DNA of 18,676 bases from Bacteroidaceae bacterium (GTDB taxonomy: Bacteria; Bacteroidota; Bacteroidia; Bacteroidales; Bacteroidaceae). A model generated the notes under the pieces. The model ran no database searches and was not told the origin of the DNA. It saw only the letters and a program-made list of their open reading frames with translations. This document shows, piece by piece, positions 7,629 to 16,538 of this stretch (within the stretch, counting starts at the first letter, position 1; the number at the start of each line of letters is the position of its first letter). The position numbers and the translations under genes were made by a program. Location of the stretch: positions 1 through 18,676 of the forward strand of contig JAFTUV010000023.1 of the NCBI GenBank assembly GCA_017466065.1. Reading direction: 5' to 3'.

Positions 7629-9193
7629 TGGAACTGAAATTCATCGACAAAAAGGAGTTGCGCACACAGTTGAAAGAGCTGCGCAACAGCGGAATGGACT
7701 TCCTGCGCGAGCTCATAGGAATGGACTGGGGCGACGAGGGGTTAGGTGTAATATATATTCTCGAAAACAGCACCACTCACGAAAATGTGAAGATTGCCGT
7801 GCGCACCGCCGACCGCAAGAGCCCTACTATTCCCACAATATGCGACCTGTGGAAAATTGCAGAGCTTTATGAACGTGAGGTATATGACTTCTACGGAATA
7901 CGTTTCACCGGACACCCGGATATGCGCCGCCTCTTCCTGCGCAACGATTGGGTGGGCTACCCTCTGCGCAAGGACTACGACCCGAGCGAGGCCGTTAACC
8001 CCATACGCCTCACAAACGAGCCGAACGAGGATTTGCAGCGTTCCTATGAAATTGAGGAGGACAAGGAGTTTGAAGCTATTGCCAAGCGCGAGAATTTTAT
8101 GCACGTCGATGAGTACGTGATAAACATAGGCCCGCAGCACCCGGCCACGCACGGAGTGCTTCGTTTCCGTTTGGCACTTGCAGGCGAGGAGATACGCAAA
8201 ATTGACATACACTGCGGCTACATACACCGTGGCATCGAGAAATTGTGCGAGAGCAAGACCTACCCGCAGTTGCTTGCATTCACCGACAGGCTCGACTACC
8301 TGAGTGCGCACCAGAATCGCCACGCAATGTGTATGTGCATAGAGAAGGCTATGGGGCTCGAAGTTACCCCTCGCACACAATATCTGCGCACCATTATGGA
8401 CGAGCTGCAACGCATAGACTCGCACTTGCTTATGCTGTCGTGCGCAGCAATGGACCTCGGCGCACTCACCGCCTTCATCTATGGGTTCCGCGACCGAGAA
8501 AAGATACTCGACATATTCGAAGAGGTTACCGGTGGCCGCCTCATACAAAACTATAATATAATAGGTGGTGTACAGGCCGACATTACCCTCGGCTGGGAGG
8601 AAAAGGTGAAAGGCTACTGCACCTATCAGCTTGCAAAGATAAAAGAGTTTGAGGACCTTTTTGTAAACAGCGTAATCACCAAGAACCGTATGCGCGGGGT
8701 GAGCCCCCTCTCACTTGCCGACGCAATATCATACGGTGCCACCGGATGCACAGGCCGTGCTGCCGGATGGGCCTGCGATGTGCGCAAGCGCCACCCATAC
8801 GCCCTTTACGGCGAGGTTAAGTTTAAAGAGGCACTCCGCACACACGGTGACAGTTACGACCGTATGCTCCTGCGCATCGACGAGATTAAGGAGTCGGTAA
8901 ACATCATAAGGCAACTAATCGACAATATTCCCGCCGGAGAATTCAAGCAAAAAACAAAACCCATAATAAAGTTGCCCGAGGGACGCTTCTACTCGGCAGT
9001 AGAAGGCTCACGCGGAGAGTTTGGAGTGTTCATAGAGAGCCACGGCGAGCGTGAGCCCTATCGCGTAAAATTCCGCTCGATGGGCCTGCCGCTGGTAGCC
9101 TGTATGCACAAAATTCTCAAAGGCTGCAAGATTGCCGACCTTATAACCACCGGCGCCACACTCGACTATGTGATACCCGACATTGACCGATAA
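7628..9193 (+). CDS. nuoCD: NADH-quinone oxidoreductase (complex I) fused subunits C and D
   Basis: A fusion of the 30-kDa (NuoC) and 49-kDa (NuoD) subunits in 521 residues. The NuoC part is short (about 1-130) and ends with its signature: YEREVYDFYGIRFTGHPD near 81-98 and PLRKDYDPSEA near 112-122. The NuoD part starts near 155 with INIGPQHPATHGVLRF and has CGYIHRGIEKL near 196-206. H175 and Y224 occupy the positions of the Thermus Nqo4 quinone-contacting His38 and Tyr87, with the same 49-residue spacing. The C-terminus DYVIPDIDR is typical. The start at 7628 overlaps the nuoB stop; an in-frame ATG at 7607 lies inside nuoB. The protein links NuoB and NuoI to the membrane arm. Fused nuoCD is known from Bacteroidota and enterobacteria. 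Confidence 0.97.
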   Translation: MELKFIDKKELRTQLKELRNSGMDFLRELIGMDWGDEGLGVIYILENSTTHENVKIAVRTADRKSPTIPTICDLWKIAELYEREVYDFYGIRFTGHPDMRRLFLRNDWVGYPLRKDYDPSEAVNPIRLTNEPNEDLQRSYEIEEDKEFEAIAKRENFMHVDEYVINIGPQHPATHGVLRFRLALAGEEIRKIDIHCGYIHRGIEKLCESKTYPQLLAFTDRLDYLSAHQNRHAMCMCIEKAMGLEVTPRTQYLRTIMDELQRIDSHLLMLSCAAMDLGALTAFIYGFRDREKILDIFEEVTGGRLIQNYNIIGGVQADITLGWEEKVKGYCTYQLAKIKEFEDLFVNSVITKNRMRGVSPLSLADAISYGATGCTGRAAGWACDVRKRHPYALYGEVKFKEALRTHGDSYDRMLLRIDEIKESVNIIRQLIDNIPAGEFKQKTKPIIKLPEGRFYSAVEGSRGEFGVFIESHGEREPYRVKFRSMGLPLVACMHKILKGCKIADLITTGATLDYVIPDIDR

Positions 9194-9218
9194 AAGCCTC
9201 TAAAAAAAAAGAAATACA

Positions 9219-10292
9219 ATGGATTTCAGCATTATAACCACAGCCATAGACAACCTGTTGCGCAGCTATCTTCCCGAGCAGGCGGCGATACTCGCCGCGT
9301 GCATTCTGGTAGCTCTGTGCATTATCGTTGCATACGTTGTTTTTGCAATAATTATGATATTTATGGAGCGCAAGGTGTGTGCAGCATTCCAGTGCCGTTT
9401 AGGCCCTATGCGTGTAGGTTTTTGGGGAGTGTTGCAGGTGTTTGCCGATGTTTTCAAGATGCTCATAAAAGAGATTATCAGCATCAAGCGTTCCGACCAC
9501 ATTCTATACTCCCTTGCCCCTTACATAGTGGTAATGAGCTCGGTGCTCACGTTCAGTTGCCTACCCTTTGCACGAGGATTGCAGGCTCTCGACTTCAACA
9601 TAGGAGTGTTCTTCATTATGGCGACCTCCTCGTTCGGCGTGCTTGGTATCTTGCTTGCCGGTTGGAGCAGCAACAACAAATTCTCGATGATTGGTGCAAT
9701 GCGCAGTGGCGGACAGATGATAAGCTACGAACTGTCGGTGGGCCTTTGTATGCTCACGATGGTGGTGCTAGGCGGCACGATGCAGATAAGCGAGATTGTG
9801 GAACGACAGCTCGACGGATGGTTCATTTTCAAAGGACACATACCCGCCTGCATTGCGTTTATCATATACCTTATAGCCGGCAATGCCGAAACGAACCGTG
9901 CCCCCTTCGACCTTCCCGAGGCAGAATCGGAGCTGACCGCTGGCTTTCACACAGAATATTCGGGAATGCACTTCGGTTTCTTCTACGTTGCCGAATTTAT
10001 GAACCTCTTTATAGTGGCAGGGATTGCTTCTACCCTGTTCCTTGGCGGATGGGCACCGCTATACATTCCCGGGCTCGATGCATTTAACAGCATAATGAAC
10101 TATATTCCCGGCATTGTGTGGATGCTCGGAAAAACCTTCTTCGTTATATGGTTGCTTATGTGGGTACGTTGGACATTCCCCCGCCTGCGTATAGACCAAG
10201 TTCTTATACTCGAATGGAAATATCTTGTGCCAATAGGGCTTGTGAACCTGCTTCTAATGACTATATGCGTTGTTACGGGCCGGATATTTTAA
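9219..10292 (+). CDS. nuoH: NADH-quinone oxidoreductase (complex I) subunit H
   Basis: The membrane subunit that forms most of the quinone tunnel and joins the peripheral arm to the proton pumps; 357 residues with about eight to nine helices. The hallmark regions are present: MERKVCAAFQCRLGPMRVG near 48-66, the acidic loop with ETNRAPFDLPEAESEL near 226-241 followed by GFHTEYSGMHFGFF, and the last loop with VRWTFPRLRIDQVL near 318-331. The glutamates of the ETNRAPFDLPEAESE loop are those essential for coupling in the family. It starts 25 nt after nuoCD. nuoE, nuoF and nuoG, which in many operons lie between nuoD and nuoH, are absent here. Confidence 0.97.
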   Translation: MDFSIITTAIDNLLRSYLPEQAAILAACILVALCIIVAYVVFAIIMIFMERKVCAAFQCRLGPMRVGFWGVLQVFADVFKMLIKEIISIKRSDHILYSLAPYIVVMSSVLTFSCLPFARGLQALDFNIGVFFIMATSSFGVLGILLAGWSSNNKFSMIGAMRSGGQMISYELSVGLCMLTMVVLGGTMQISEIVERQLDGWFIFKGHIPACIAFIIYLIAGNAETNRAPFDLPEAESELTAGFHTEYSGMHFGFFYVAEFMNLFIVAGIASTLFLGGWAPLYIPGLDAFNSIMNYIPGIVWMLGKTFFVIWLLMWVRWTFPRLRIDQVLILEWKYLVPIGLVNLLLMTICVVTGRIF

Positions 10293-10308
10293 ATAATTGA
10301 TTACAACT

Positions 10309-10755
10309 ATGAAGATTAGAGAAACTTACATAGGCACAATTGCTACCGCCATCTGCTCATTGTTCACAGGGTTAAAGACCACTGTAATAGAGTTTTTCAG
10401 CCCCAAAGTAACCGAACAATACCCCGAGAACCGTGCCACGCTGCACATTCCCGAAAGGCACCGTGCACGCCTGTATATGCCCATCGACGAGGAGGGGCGC
10501 AACCGTTGCATTGCCTGCAAGCTATGCGAAACTGCGTGCCCCAACGGCACCATCAGCATAACCACGGGAACCGTTACCGACGAGGAAACAGGCAAGAGCC
10601 GCAAAGTGTTGGTGGAATATAGCTACGACCTTGGCAGTTGCACCTTTTGTCAGTTGTGCGTGAACGCCTGCCCGAAGGATGCCATACGCTTCTGCAACGA
10701 TTTTGAGAATGCAGTGTTCGACCGCAGTAAACTTATTCTGAAACTAAACAAATAG
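10309..10755 (+). CDS. nuoI: NADH-quinone oxidoreductase (complex I) subunit I, two [4Fe-4S] ferredoxin
   Basis: A peripheral-arm subunit of 148 residues carrying clusters N6a and N6b, which feed electrons to N2 in NuoB. Two complete CxxCxxCxxxCP motifs are seen: C67, C70, C73 and C77 in CIACKLCETACP, and C111, C114, C117 and C121 in CTFCQLCVNACP. The N-terminal 35 residues are amphipathic, as expected for docking on NuoH. The segment between the two motifs is a few residues longer than in E. coli NuoI. The ATG at 10309 was chosen; a TTG four codons earlier is in frame but adds only MITT-like residues. Without NuoE/F/G in the operon, this subunit is the likely point where an external donor such as a ferredoxin or flavodoxin could deliver electrons; that is inference. 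Confidence 0.96.
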   Translation: MKIRETYIGTIATAICSLFTGLKTTVIEFFSPKVTEQYPENRATLHIPERHRARLYMPIDEEGRNRCIACKLCETACPNGTISITTGTVTDEETGKSRKVLVEYSYDLGSCTFCQLCVNACPKDAIRFCNDFENAVFDRSKLILKLNK

Positions 10756-10761
10756 AGATAT

Positions 10762-11271
10762 ATGGAGTTCAGTAACAACCTTTTTATATTTTCGGGGCTC
10801 GCACTCTTTATGATTGTGGCTGCAATGTTTGCAGTTACATCGAGCAAGATTATGCGTGCGGCCACACTTTTGCTGTTTGTGCTGTTCGGCACGGCCGGCC
10901 TCTACTTTATGCTGCACTACACCTTTTTGGGAGCGGTGCAGATTACGGTATATGCCGGTGGTATTGTGGTGCTTTTCATCTTTGCCATTCTGCTCATAAG
11001 CAAGGGAAGCATCGACATTACCCACACTTCGAAACTGCGTTATCTTGCCGGTCTTCTATCGGCACTGTCGGGAATGATTCTGACAATCTACCTTATAAAC
11101 ATCACAAACTTCGATGCTACACACTTTATGGGCACCGATGTTCCTATGAAGTCTTTGGGAATTGCCATTATGGGCACCGACCGCTATAATTACATTCTGC
11201 CGTTCGAGGTTATGAGCATACTGCTGCTCGCCTGTACGGTGGGAGCAATACTAATCGCCCGAAAAAAGTAA
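10762..11271 (+). CDS. nuoJ: NADH-quinone oxidoreductase (complex I) subunit J
   Basis: A membrane subunit of 169 residues with five predicted helices. The diagnostic stretch FLGAVQITVYAGGIVVLF at about 55-72 corresponds to the third helix, whose pi-bulge to alpha-helix change is linked to coupling in structures of the family. The C-terminal half contains a loop of about 40 residues before the last helix, which ends ARKK. The gap from nuoI is 6 nt and to nuoK 5 nt. Nothing unusual is seen in length or motif. Confidence 0.95.
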   Translation: MEFSNNLFIFSGLALFMIVAAMFAVTSSKIMRAATLLLFVLFGTAGLYFMLHYTFLGAVQITVYAGGIVVLFIFAILLISKGSIDITHTSKLRYLAGLLSALSGMILTIYLINITNFDATHFMGTDVPMKSLGIAIMGTDRYNYILPFEVMSILLLACTVGAILIARKK

Positions 11272-11276
11272 CCATT

Positions 11277-11588
11277 ATGATAATACCGGCTCACTACTTC
11301 CTGATACTATCGGCCGTACTCTTTTTCATCGGAGTATTCGGCTTTTTCACCCGACGCAACCTTGTATCTATGCTCATAAGCACAGAACTTATGCTGAATG
11401 CGGTGGATATTAACTTTGCAGTGTTCAACGCATACTGCCACACACGTCTGCTCGAAGGGTATGTCTTTGCAATCTTCGGCATTGGGATTGCGGCAGCCGA
11501 AACTGCGGTGGCAATAGCCATAATAATTAACGTGTATCGAAACATACACTCCATACACATTAAGAAATTGAGAGAACTTAAACACTAA
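11277..11588 (+). CDS. nuoK: NADH-quinone oxidoreductase (complex I) subunit K
   Basis: A three-helix membrane subunit of 103 residues, the usual length. The two buried glutamates of the proton pathway are in place: E37 in LISTELMLNAVDINF and E75 in GIAAAETAVAIAI. The RRNLVSML stretch before the second helix is also conserved. It is related to MrpC of Na+/H+ antiporters and sits between nuoJ and nuoL with 5- and 6-nt gaps, so translation is probably continuous. Confidence 0.97.
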   Translation: MIIPAHYFLILSAVLFFIGVFGFFTRRNLVSMLISTELMLNAVDINFAVFNAYCHTRLLEGYVFAIFGIGIAAAETAVAIAIIINVYRNIHSIHIKKLRELKH

Positions 11589-11594
11589 ACGCGT

Positions 11595-13520
11595 ATGGAA
11601 TTCACAATATCAATACTTGCTCTACCCTTATTGAGCTTTCTAATCTTGGCTCTTGCAGGGAAGTTTATGCCACACAAGGTTGCAGGCATCATTGGCAGCG
11701 TTACGCTCACAGCCGTAACCATTCTCTCCTATGCTACGGCCGCACTTTACTTTGGTGCCGGACGCGGAGCCGACGGAACTTTTGCAACCATCACTCCGCT
11801 GAATTTCGAGTGGTTGCCGTTCAACAATACATTAAGCATAGATTTAGGCATTATGCTCGACCCAATCTCGGTGATGATGCTCATTGTAATATCAACCGTG
11901 AGTCTTATGGTGCACATCTACTCGATGGGTTATATGAAGGGCGAGCGAGGCTTCCAACGTTACTATGCCTTCTTGTCACTCTTCACATTCTCGATGCTGG
12001 GGTTAGTTGTTGCCACCAATATTTTCCAGATGTATATATTCTGGGAGTTGGTGGGTGTTTCATCCTATCTGCTCATCGGATTCTACTACACAAAGCCGGC
12101 TGCGATAGCCGCATCGAAAAAGGCATTTATCGTGACACGCTTTGCCGACCTCTTCTTCCTCATCGGCATTCTTATTTACGGTTACTACACAGGCACTTTT
12201 GATTTTGCACCCGAAGAGAGCGCACTCATTGCCGCTGCCGGAGTGTTGCCCACCGCCCTTGGGCTTATGTTCATAGGCGGTGCAGGAAAAAGTGCAATGT
12301 TCCCCCTGCATATATGGTTACCCGATGCAATGGAGGGCCCCACACCCGTATCGGCACTCATACACGCTGCCACAATGGTTGTTGCGGGAGTGTATCTTGT
12401 GGCGCGAATGTTCCCCCTGTTCATCGAGTATGCCCCCGACATTCTGCACATAATTGCATACGCAGGAGCCTTCACGGCACTCTATGCGGCTGTGGTAGCC
12501 TGCGTGCAGACAGATATTAAGCGCGTGCTTGCCTTCTCCACAATATCGCAGATAGCATTTATGATGGTAGCATTGGGCGTGTGTACATCGACCGACCCGC
12601 ACGACGGCGGATTGGGATATATGGCCTCAATGTTCCACCTTTTCACCCACGCGATGTTCAAAGGGTTGCTATTCCTTGGTGCCGGTGCCATTATACACAG
12701 CGTGCACAGTAACGAAAAAATGTATATGGGAGGGTTGCGCCGTTATATGCCCGTGACCCACATAACCTTCCTTGTGGCCTGCCTTGCAATCGCCGGCATT
12801 CCCCCGTTCAGCGGTTTTTTCAGCAAGGACGAAATACTTGTCGCCTGCTATGCCTACTCCAAGGCCACCGGGCTCTTTATGAGCATTATTGCCGCGCTCA
12901 CCGCCTTTTATATGTTCCGCCTCTACTACCTGATATTCTGGGGGAAAAGCTACTACGAGGAGCAGATGGCTCTTTTCACTGCCGGTAAAATTGCAAAGAA
13001 GCCCCACAAGCCCCACGAAGCACCTGCCGTAATGACCGTTCCGCTCATCATACTCGCCATAATAAGCTGCGTTGCCGGATTTATTCCGTTCGGAGAATTT
13101 ATCAGCAGCAACGGCACTGCATACACCATACACATTGACAAGAAGGTTGCCGCTGCAAGCATTGTTTTTGCAGCAACAGCCATTATGCTTGCCACAATTA
13201 TGTACAAGAGCGGTTACAGCCGTTTAACCCGTGGGCTCAACAGCAATCTGCGCGAATTAATGTCGGCGGCCTACAACCGCTTCTATATTGACGACCTGTG
13301 GCTCTTTGTCACCAAGAAGATTATCTTCAACTGCATAAGCCGCCCCATTGCTTGGTTCGACCGGAAGATTATCGACGGCTCGCTCGACAGGCTTGCCGGT
13401 GCCACACAGAAGGCTGCGAGCTTCATACGACCCATACAGAGTGGCAACATACAATCTTACAGCGTGTGGTTCCTCAGCGGTGTAATAATAATAACACTCA
13501 TACTCATATACTTTGCATAA
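11595..13520 (+). CDS. nuoL: NADH-quinone oxidoreductase (complex I) subunit L, antiporter-like
   Basis: The distal ion-pumping subunit, 641 residues, with 14 core helices plus a C-terminal extension that forms the long lateral helix along the membrane arm. Key charged residues are kept: E151 in FWELVGVSSYLLIG (helix 5), K232 in GGAGKSAMFPLHIWLPDA (helix 7), the helix 8 H257 in SALIHAATMVVAG, and K411 in GFFSKDEIL (helix 12). The C-terminus holds RFYIDDLWLF and a final hydrophobic helix ending LILIYFA. The length is normal (about 600-650). The protein is homologous to NuoM, NuoN and MrpA. Gaps are 6 nt to nuoK and 9 nt to nuoM. Confidence 0.97.
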   Translation: MEFTISILALPLLSFLILALAGKFMPHKVAGIIGSVTLTAVTILSYATAALYFGAGRGADGTFATITPLNFEWLPFNNTLSIDLGIMLDPISVMMLIVISTVSLMVHIYSMGYMKGERGFQRYYAFLSLFTFSMLGLVVATNIFQMYIFWELVGVSSYLLIGFYYTKPAAIAASKKAFIVTRFADLFFLIGILIYGYYTGTFDFAPEESALIAAAGVLPTALGLMFIGGAGKSAMFPLHIWLPDAMEGPTPVSALIHAATMVVAGVYLVARMFPLFIEYAPDILHIIAYAGAFTALYAAVVACVQTDIKRVLAFSTISQIAFMMVALGVCTSTDPHDGGLGYMASMFHLFTHAMFKGLLFLGAGAIIHSVHSNEKMYMGGLRRYMPVTHITFLVACLAIAGIPPFSGFFSKDEILVACYAYSKATGLFMSIIAALTAFYMFRLYYLIFWGKSYYEEQMALFTAGKIAKKPHKPHEAPAVMTVPLIILAIISCVAGFIPFGEFISSNGTAYTIHIDKKVAAASIVFAATAIMLATIMYKSGYSRLTRGLNSNLRELMSAAYNRFYIDDLWLFVTKKIIFNCISRPIAWFDRKIIDGSLDRLAGATQKAASFIRPIQSGNIQSYSVWFLSGVIIITLILIYFA

Positions 13521-13529
13521 AGACTCACT

Positions 13530-15014
13530 ATGAATATACTTAACCTGTTTGTAATTATCCCCTTGCTGATGCTGCTCGCCTTGTGGCGCAGCCGCACACT
13601 GCAACAGACACGCGCTGCGATGGTTGCCGGTTCCACACTGCTGCTTGCCCTCTCCATCTGGCTCACGATAGATTTTATAGCACAGCGCAATGCCGGCAAC
13701 AGTGCCGCAATGCTCTACTGCGACTCGTGGAGCTGGTACGCCCCGCTCAACATAAGTTACTCGATAGGTGTCGATGGAATATCGGTGGCAATGCTGTTGC
13801 TCTCCTCGATAATTGTGTTCACCGGCACATTTGCTTCGTGGCGTTTGAAGCCTATGACAAAGGAGTTCTTCCTGTGGTACACATTGCTGTCGGTAGGTGT
13901 CTACGGATTCTTTATATCCACCGACCTCTTCACTATGTTTATGTTCTATGAAACTGCGCTCATTCCTATGTATCTGCTCATCGGAGTGTGGGGCAGCGGA
14001 CGCAAAGAGTATTCCGCAATGAAACTGACACTGATGCTTATGGGCGGTTCGGCCTTTCTGCTTATGGGAATTCTCGGAATTTACTTTGGCAGCGGAGCAA
14101 CCACGATGAACATAAACGAGATTGCCGCAATGGGCAATATTGCCCGCGAAACGCAGTATATATTCTTCCCGCTCACATTCATAGGCTTCGGAGTCTTGGG
14201 CGCACTTTTCCCCTTCCACACTTGGAGCCCCGACGGACACGCTTGTGCCCCCACCGCCGTCTCTATGCTGCACGCCGGCGTGCTTATGAAACTTGGTGGT
14301 TACGGCTGTTTCCGCATTGCAATGTATCTGCTGCCGCAAGCTGCCCACGACCTTGCTTGGATATTTATAATACTCACCACGGTGAGCGTGGTGTATGGCG
14401 CGTTGAGTGCCATAAGCCAGACTGACCTGAAATACATCAATGCCTACTCGTCGGTGTCACACTGCGGCCTTGTGCTGTTCGCCCTCCTTATGAGCACCCG
14501 CACAGCCTGCACCGGTGCCATATTGCAGATGCTCTCCCACGGGCTTATGACCGCGCTTTTCTTCGCCATCATAGGAATGATTTACGGGCGCACACACACG
14601 CGCGACATACAACAGATGCGCGGTCTTATGAAGATTATGCCCTTCCTTGCCGTCGCCTATATAATAGCCGGACTTGCCAATCTGGGACTTCCCGGGTTCA
14701 GCGGTTTTATAGCCGAAATGACCATTTTTGTGGGAGCATTCGAGGCTGACGACCTTTTCCACCGTGCGGTTACAATAATCGCCTGCACAAGCATCGTTAT
14801 TACCGCGGTGTACATATTGCGCGTCGTGGGACGCATACTATACGGCGAGCCCGAGAATGAAGAACACAAGAAACTATCCGACGCAGGATGGGACGAGCGT
14901 TTCACCATCATCTGCCTCGTTGTGTGCGTGGCTGCGCTCGGCATTGCTCCTATGTGGGTGAGCAAGCTCATCGACGGCGGCGTTGCAAACATTATATCGA
15001 ACATACAACCATAG
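13530..15014 (+). CDS. nuoM: NADH-quinone oxidoreductase (complex I) subunit M, antiporter-like
   Basis: The middle ion-pumping subunit, 494 residues with about 14 helices. E141 in FMFYETALIPMYLL (helix 5), K254 in AGVLMKLGGYG (helix 8) and E396 in SGFIAEMTIF (helix 12) match the conserved charges of E. coli NuoM E144, K265 and E407. The helix 7 lysine (E. coli K234), which should lie seven residues before the H of PxH, is instead L223 in FGVLGALFPFHTW, and no other lysine is present in that helix; NuoL and NuoN of this operon do have it. Otherwise the protein is intact, with SSVSHCGLV and LSHGLMTALFF in the second half. The reading is from by-eye alignment. Codon 223 is TTG at 14196-14198. 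Confidence 0.97.
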   Translation: MNILNLFVIIPLLMLLALWRSRTLQQTRAAMVAGSTLLLALSIWLTIDFIAQRNAGNSAAMLYCDSWSWYAPLNISYSIGVDGISVAMLLLSSIIVFTGTFASWRLKPMTKEFFLWYTLLSVGVYGFFISTDLFTMFMFYETALIPMYLLIGVWGSGRKEYSAMKLTLMLMGGSAFLLMGILGIYFGSGATTMNINEIAAMGNIARETQYIFFPLTFIGFGVLGALFPFHTWSPDGHACAPTAVSMLHAGVLMKLGGYGCFRIAMYLLPQAAHDLAWIFIILTTVSVVYGALSAISQTDLKYINAYSSVSHCGLVLFALLMSTRTACTGAILQMLSHGLMTALFFAIIGMIYGRTHTRDIQQMRGLMKIMPFLAVAYIIAGLANLGLPGFSGFIAEMTIFVGAFEADDLFHRAVTIIACTSIVITAVYILRVVGRILYGEPENEEHKKLSDAGWDERFTIICLVVCVAALGIAPMWVSKLIDGGVANIISNIQP

Positions 15015-15032
15015 AATATACAGAGCCGAGTT

Positions 15033-16457
15033 ATGAATTACATTCAATTCTTTAATATGCGTCCCGAGGCGAGCCTTCTTGGCTTCTTCCTCATAATATT
15101 CCTATACGACCTCATTTACACAGGACGCTCCCGTCGCTACTTCCACCCGCTGGTGTGCGTTGCAATGCTGTTGCACACGGTAATATGTTTCCGCGACACA
15201 AGTGAATTCACGCTGTTCGAGGGAATGTACCACAGCAATGCTATGATTGTGTTTGTGAAAGCTATGCTCGCATTCGGCAGTGCCATCGTGGTTATGCAGG
15301 CCCACCGCTGGTTGCGCACATCCCCCACCTATCACAAGCAGGGAGAATTCTACATTCTGCTGATGAGCACCCTTGTGGGAATGTATTTTATGATAAGCGC
15401 ACGACACTTCCTGTTGCTGTTCGTGGGCATAGAGCTTGCCTCTCTCCCGACGGCCTGTATGGTAGCCTTCGACAAATATCGCCACCACTCGGCCGAGGCA
15501 GGCATAAAATATATTCTCACATCAATGTTCGCATCGGCAATAATGCTCTATGGAATTTCCTATCTTTACGGCACCACCGGCTCGCTCTACTACGACGAAG
15601 TGCGCAGCGGGCTCACCGCATCACCTATGCAGATATATGCTCTTGTGATGTTCTTCGCTGGAATGGGCTTCAAAATATCGCTGGTACCCTTCCATATGTG
15701 GACTGCCGACAGCTACGAGGGTGCCCCCACTCCCGTTACAGCCTATCTGTCGGTAATCTCCAAAGGTGCTGCGGTGTTCACCCTTTTCATTGTGCTCACC
15801 ACCGTATTTGCCCCGTTGATTAAACAGTGGCAGATGATTCTCTACATTACCACCGTTGCAAGCATCACTGTCGCCAACCTGTTTGCCATAAAGCAACGCA
15901 ACCTCAAACGTTTTATGGCGTTCAGCAGCATTTCGCAAGCAGGATACATAGTGCTGGCAATAATAGGAGGCACGGCGCAGGGTATGAGCGCAATGGTCTA
16001 TTATGTGCTTGTATATATTTTTGCCAACCTTGCCATATTCGGTGTTATTGGCGCAGTGGAACATCACTTAAAGAACGAAGTGAGACGAGAAACGCTCGAC
16101 GGGTTCTACAAAAACAATCCCCGCCTTGCGTTCATAACCACTCTGGCACTCTTCTCGCTTGCCGGAATACCGCCCTTTGCCGGTTTTTTCAGCAAATTCT
16201 TTGTCTTTATGAGTGCCTTTGGTGCAGGGTTCAAGATACTTGTGTTCATTGCACTTATAAACACCGTAATATCGCTCTATTATTATCTGCTCATTGTGAA
16301 GGCTATGTACATTAACGAGCAAAGCACTCCTGTTCCTTCCTTTAAATGCAGCATAATTACACGCACGAGCCTTGTTATATGCCTCATTGGCATTATTGTG
16401 CTTGGCATTTGCAGTTTTGTTTACAGCAGCATAGACAGCATAAGCTTCGGCTTGTAG
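15033..16457 (+). CDS. nuoN: NADH-quinone oxidoreductase (complex I) subunit N, antiporter-like
   Basis: The proximal antiporter-like ion-pumping subunit, 474 residues with about 14 helices. E134 in LLLFVGIELASLPT (helix 5), K214 in GMGFKISLVPFHMW (helix 7), K244 in VISKGAAVF (helix 8) and K388 in GFFSKFFVF (helix 12) agree with the conserved charges of the family. The N-terminus begins a little before MRPEASLLGFF. It is the last gene of the operon, 18 nt after nuoM, and is followed by a strong hairpin. No further complex I gene follows it, so nuoE, nuoF and nuoG are not in this window. Confidence 0.96.
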   Translation: MNYIQFFNMRPEASLLGFFLIIFLYDLIYTGRSRRYFHPLVCVAMLLHTVICFRDTSEFTLFEGMYHSNAMIVFVKAMLAFGSAIVVMQAHRWLRTSPTYHKQGEFYILLMSTLVGMYFMISARHFLLLFVGIELASLPTACMVAFDKYRHHSAEAGIKYILTSMFASAIMLYGISYLYGTTGSLYYDEVRSGLTASPMQIYALVMFFAGMGFKISLVPFHMWTADSYEGAPTPVTAYLSVISKGAAVFTLFIVLTTVFAPLIKQWQMILYITTVASITVANLFAIKQRNLKRFMAFSSISQAGYIVLAIIGGTAQGMSAMVYYVLVYIFANLAIFGVIGAVEHHLKNEVRRETLDGFYKNNPRLAFITTLALFSLAGIPPFAGFFSKFFVFMSAFGAGFKILVFIALINTVISLYYYLLIVKAMYINEQSTPVPSFKCSIITRTSLVICLIGIIVLGICSFVYSSIDSISFGL

Positions 16458-16474
16458 CATAAATAGCGCACCGA

Positions 16475-16518
16475 TAAACATCAAGCGTCACATTTTTCAA
16501 TGTGACGCTTGATGTTTA
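16475..16518. terminator. Bidirectional terminator hairpin between nuoN and the cytidylyltransferase gene
   Basis: A perfect 20-bp stem (16475-16494 pairing with 16499-16518) closes a TTTC tetraloop; the core of the left arm reads CATCAAGCGTCACATT. It starts 17 nt after the nuoN stop and ends 20 nt before the 3' end of the opposite gene. The outer stem is A+T-rich (TAAAC and GTTTA), so each strand ends the hairpin with a few T residues. It should end both convergent transcripts. Confidence 0.9.
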
Positions 16519-16538
16519 ATATAATATCGGGTTAATCT

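Noticed and set aside
13257..14348. A 363-codon minus-strand open frame across the nuoL/nuoM junction
   Set aside because: It is antisense to two certain membrane genes, and its translation is rich in H, C, E and Q without any domain I recognise.
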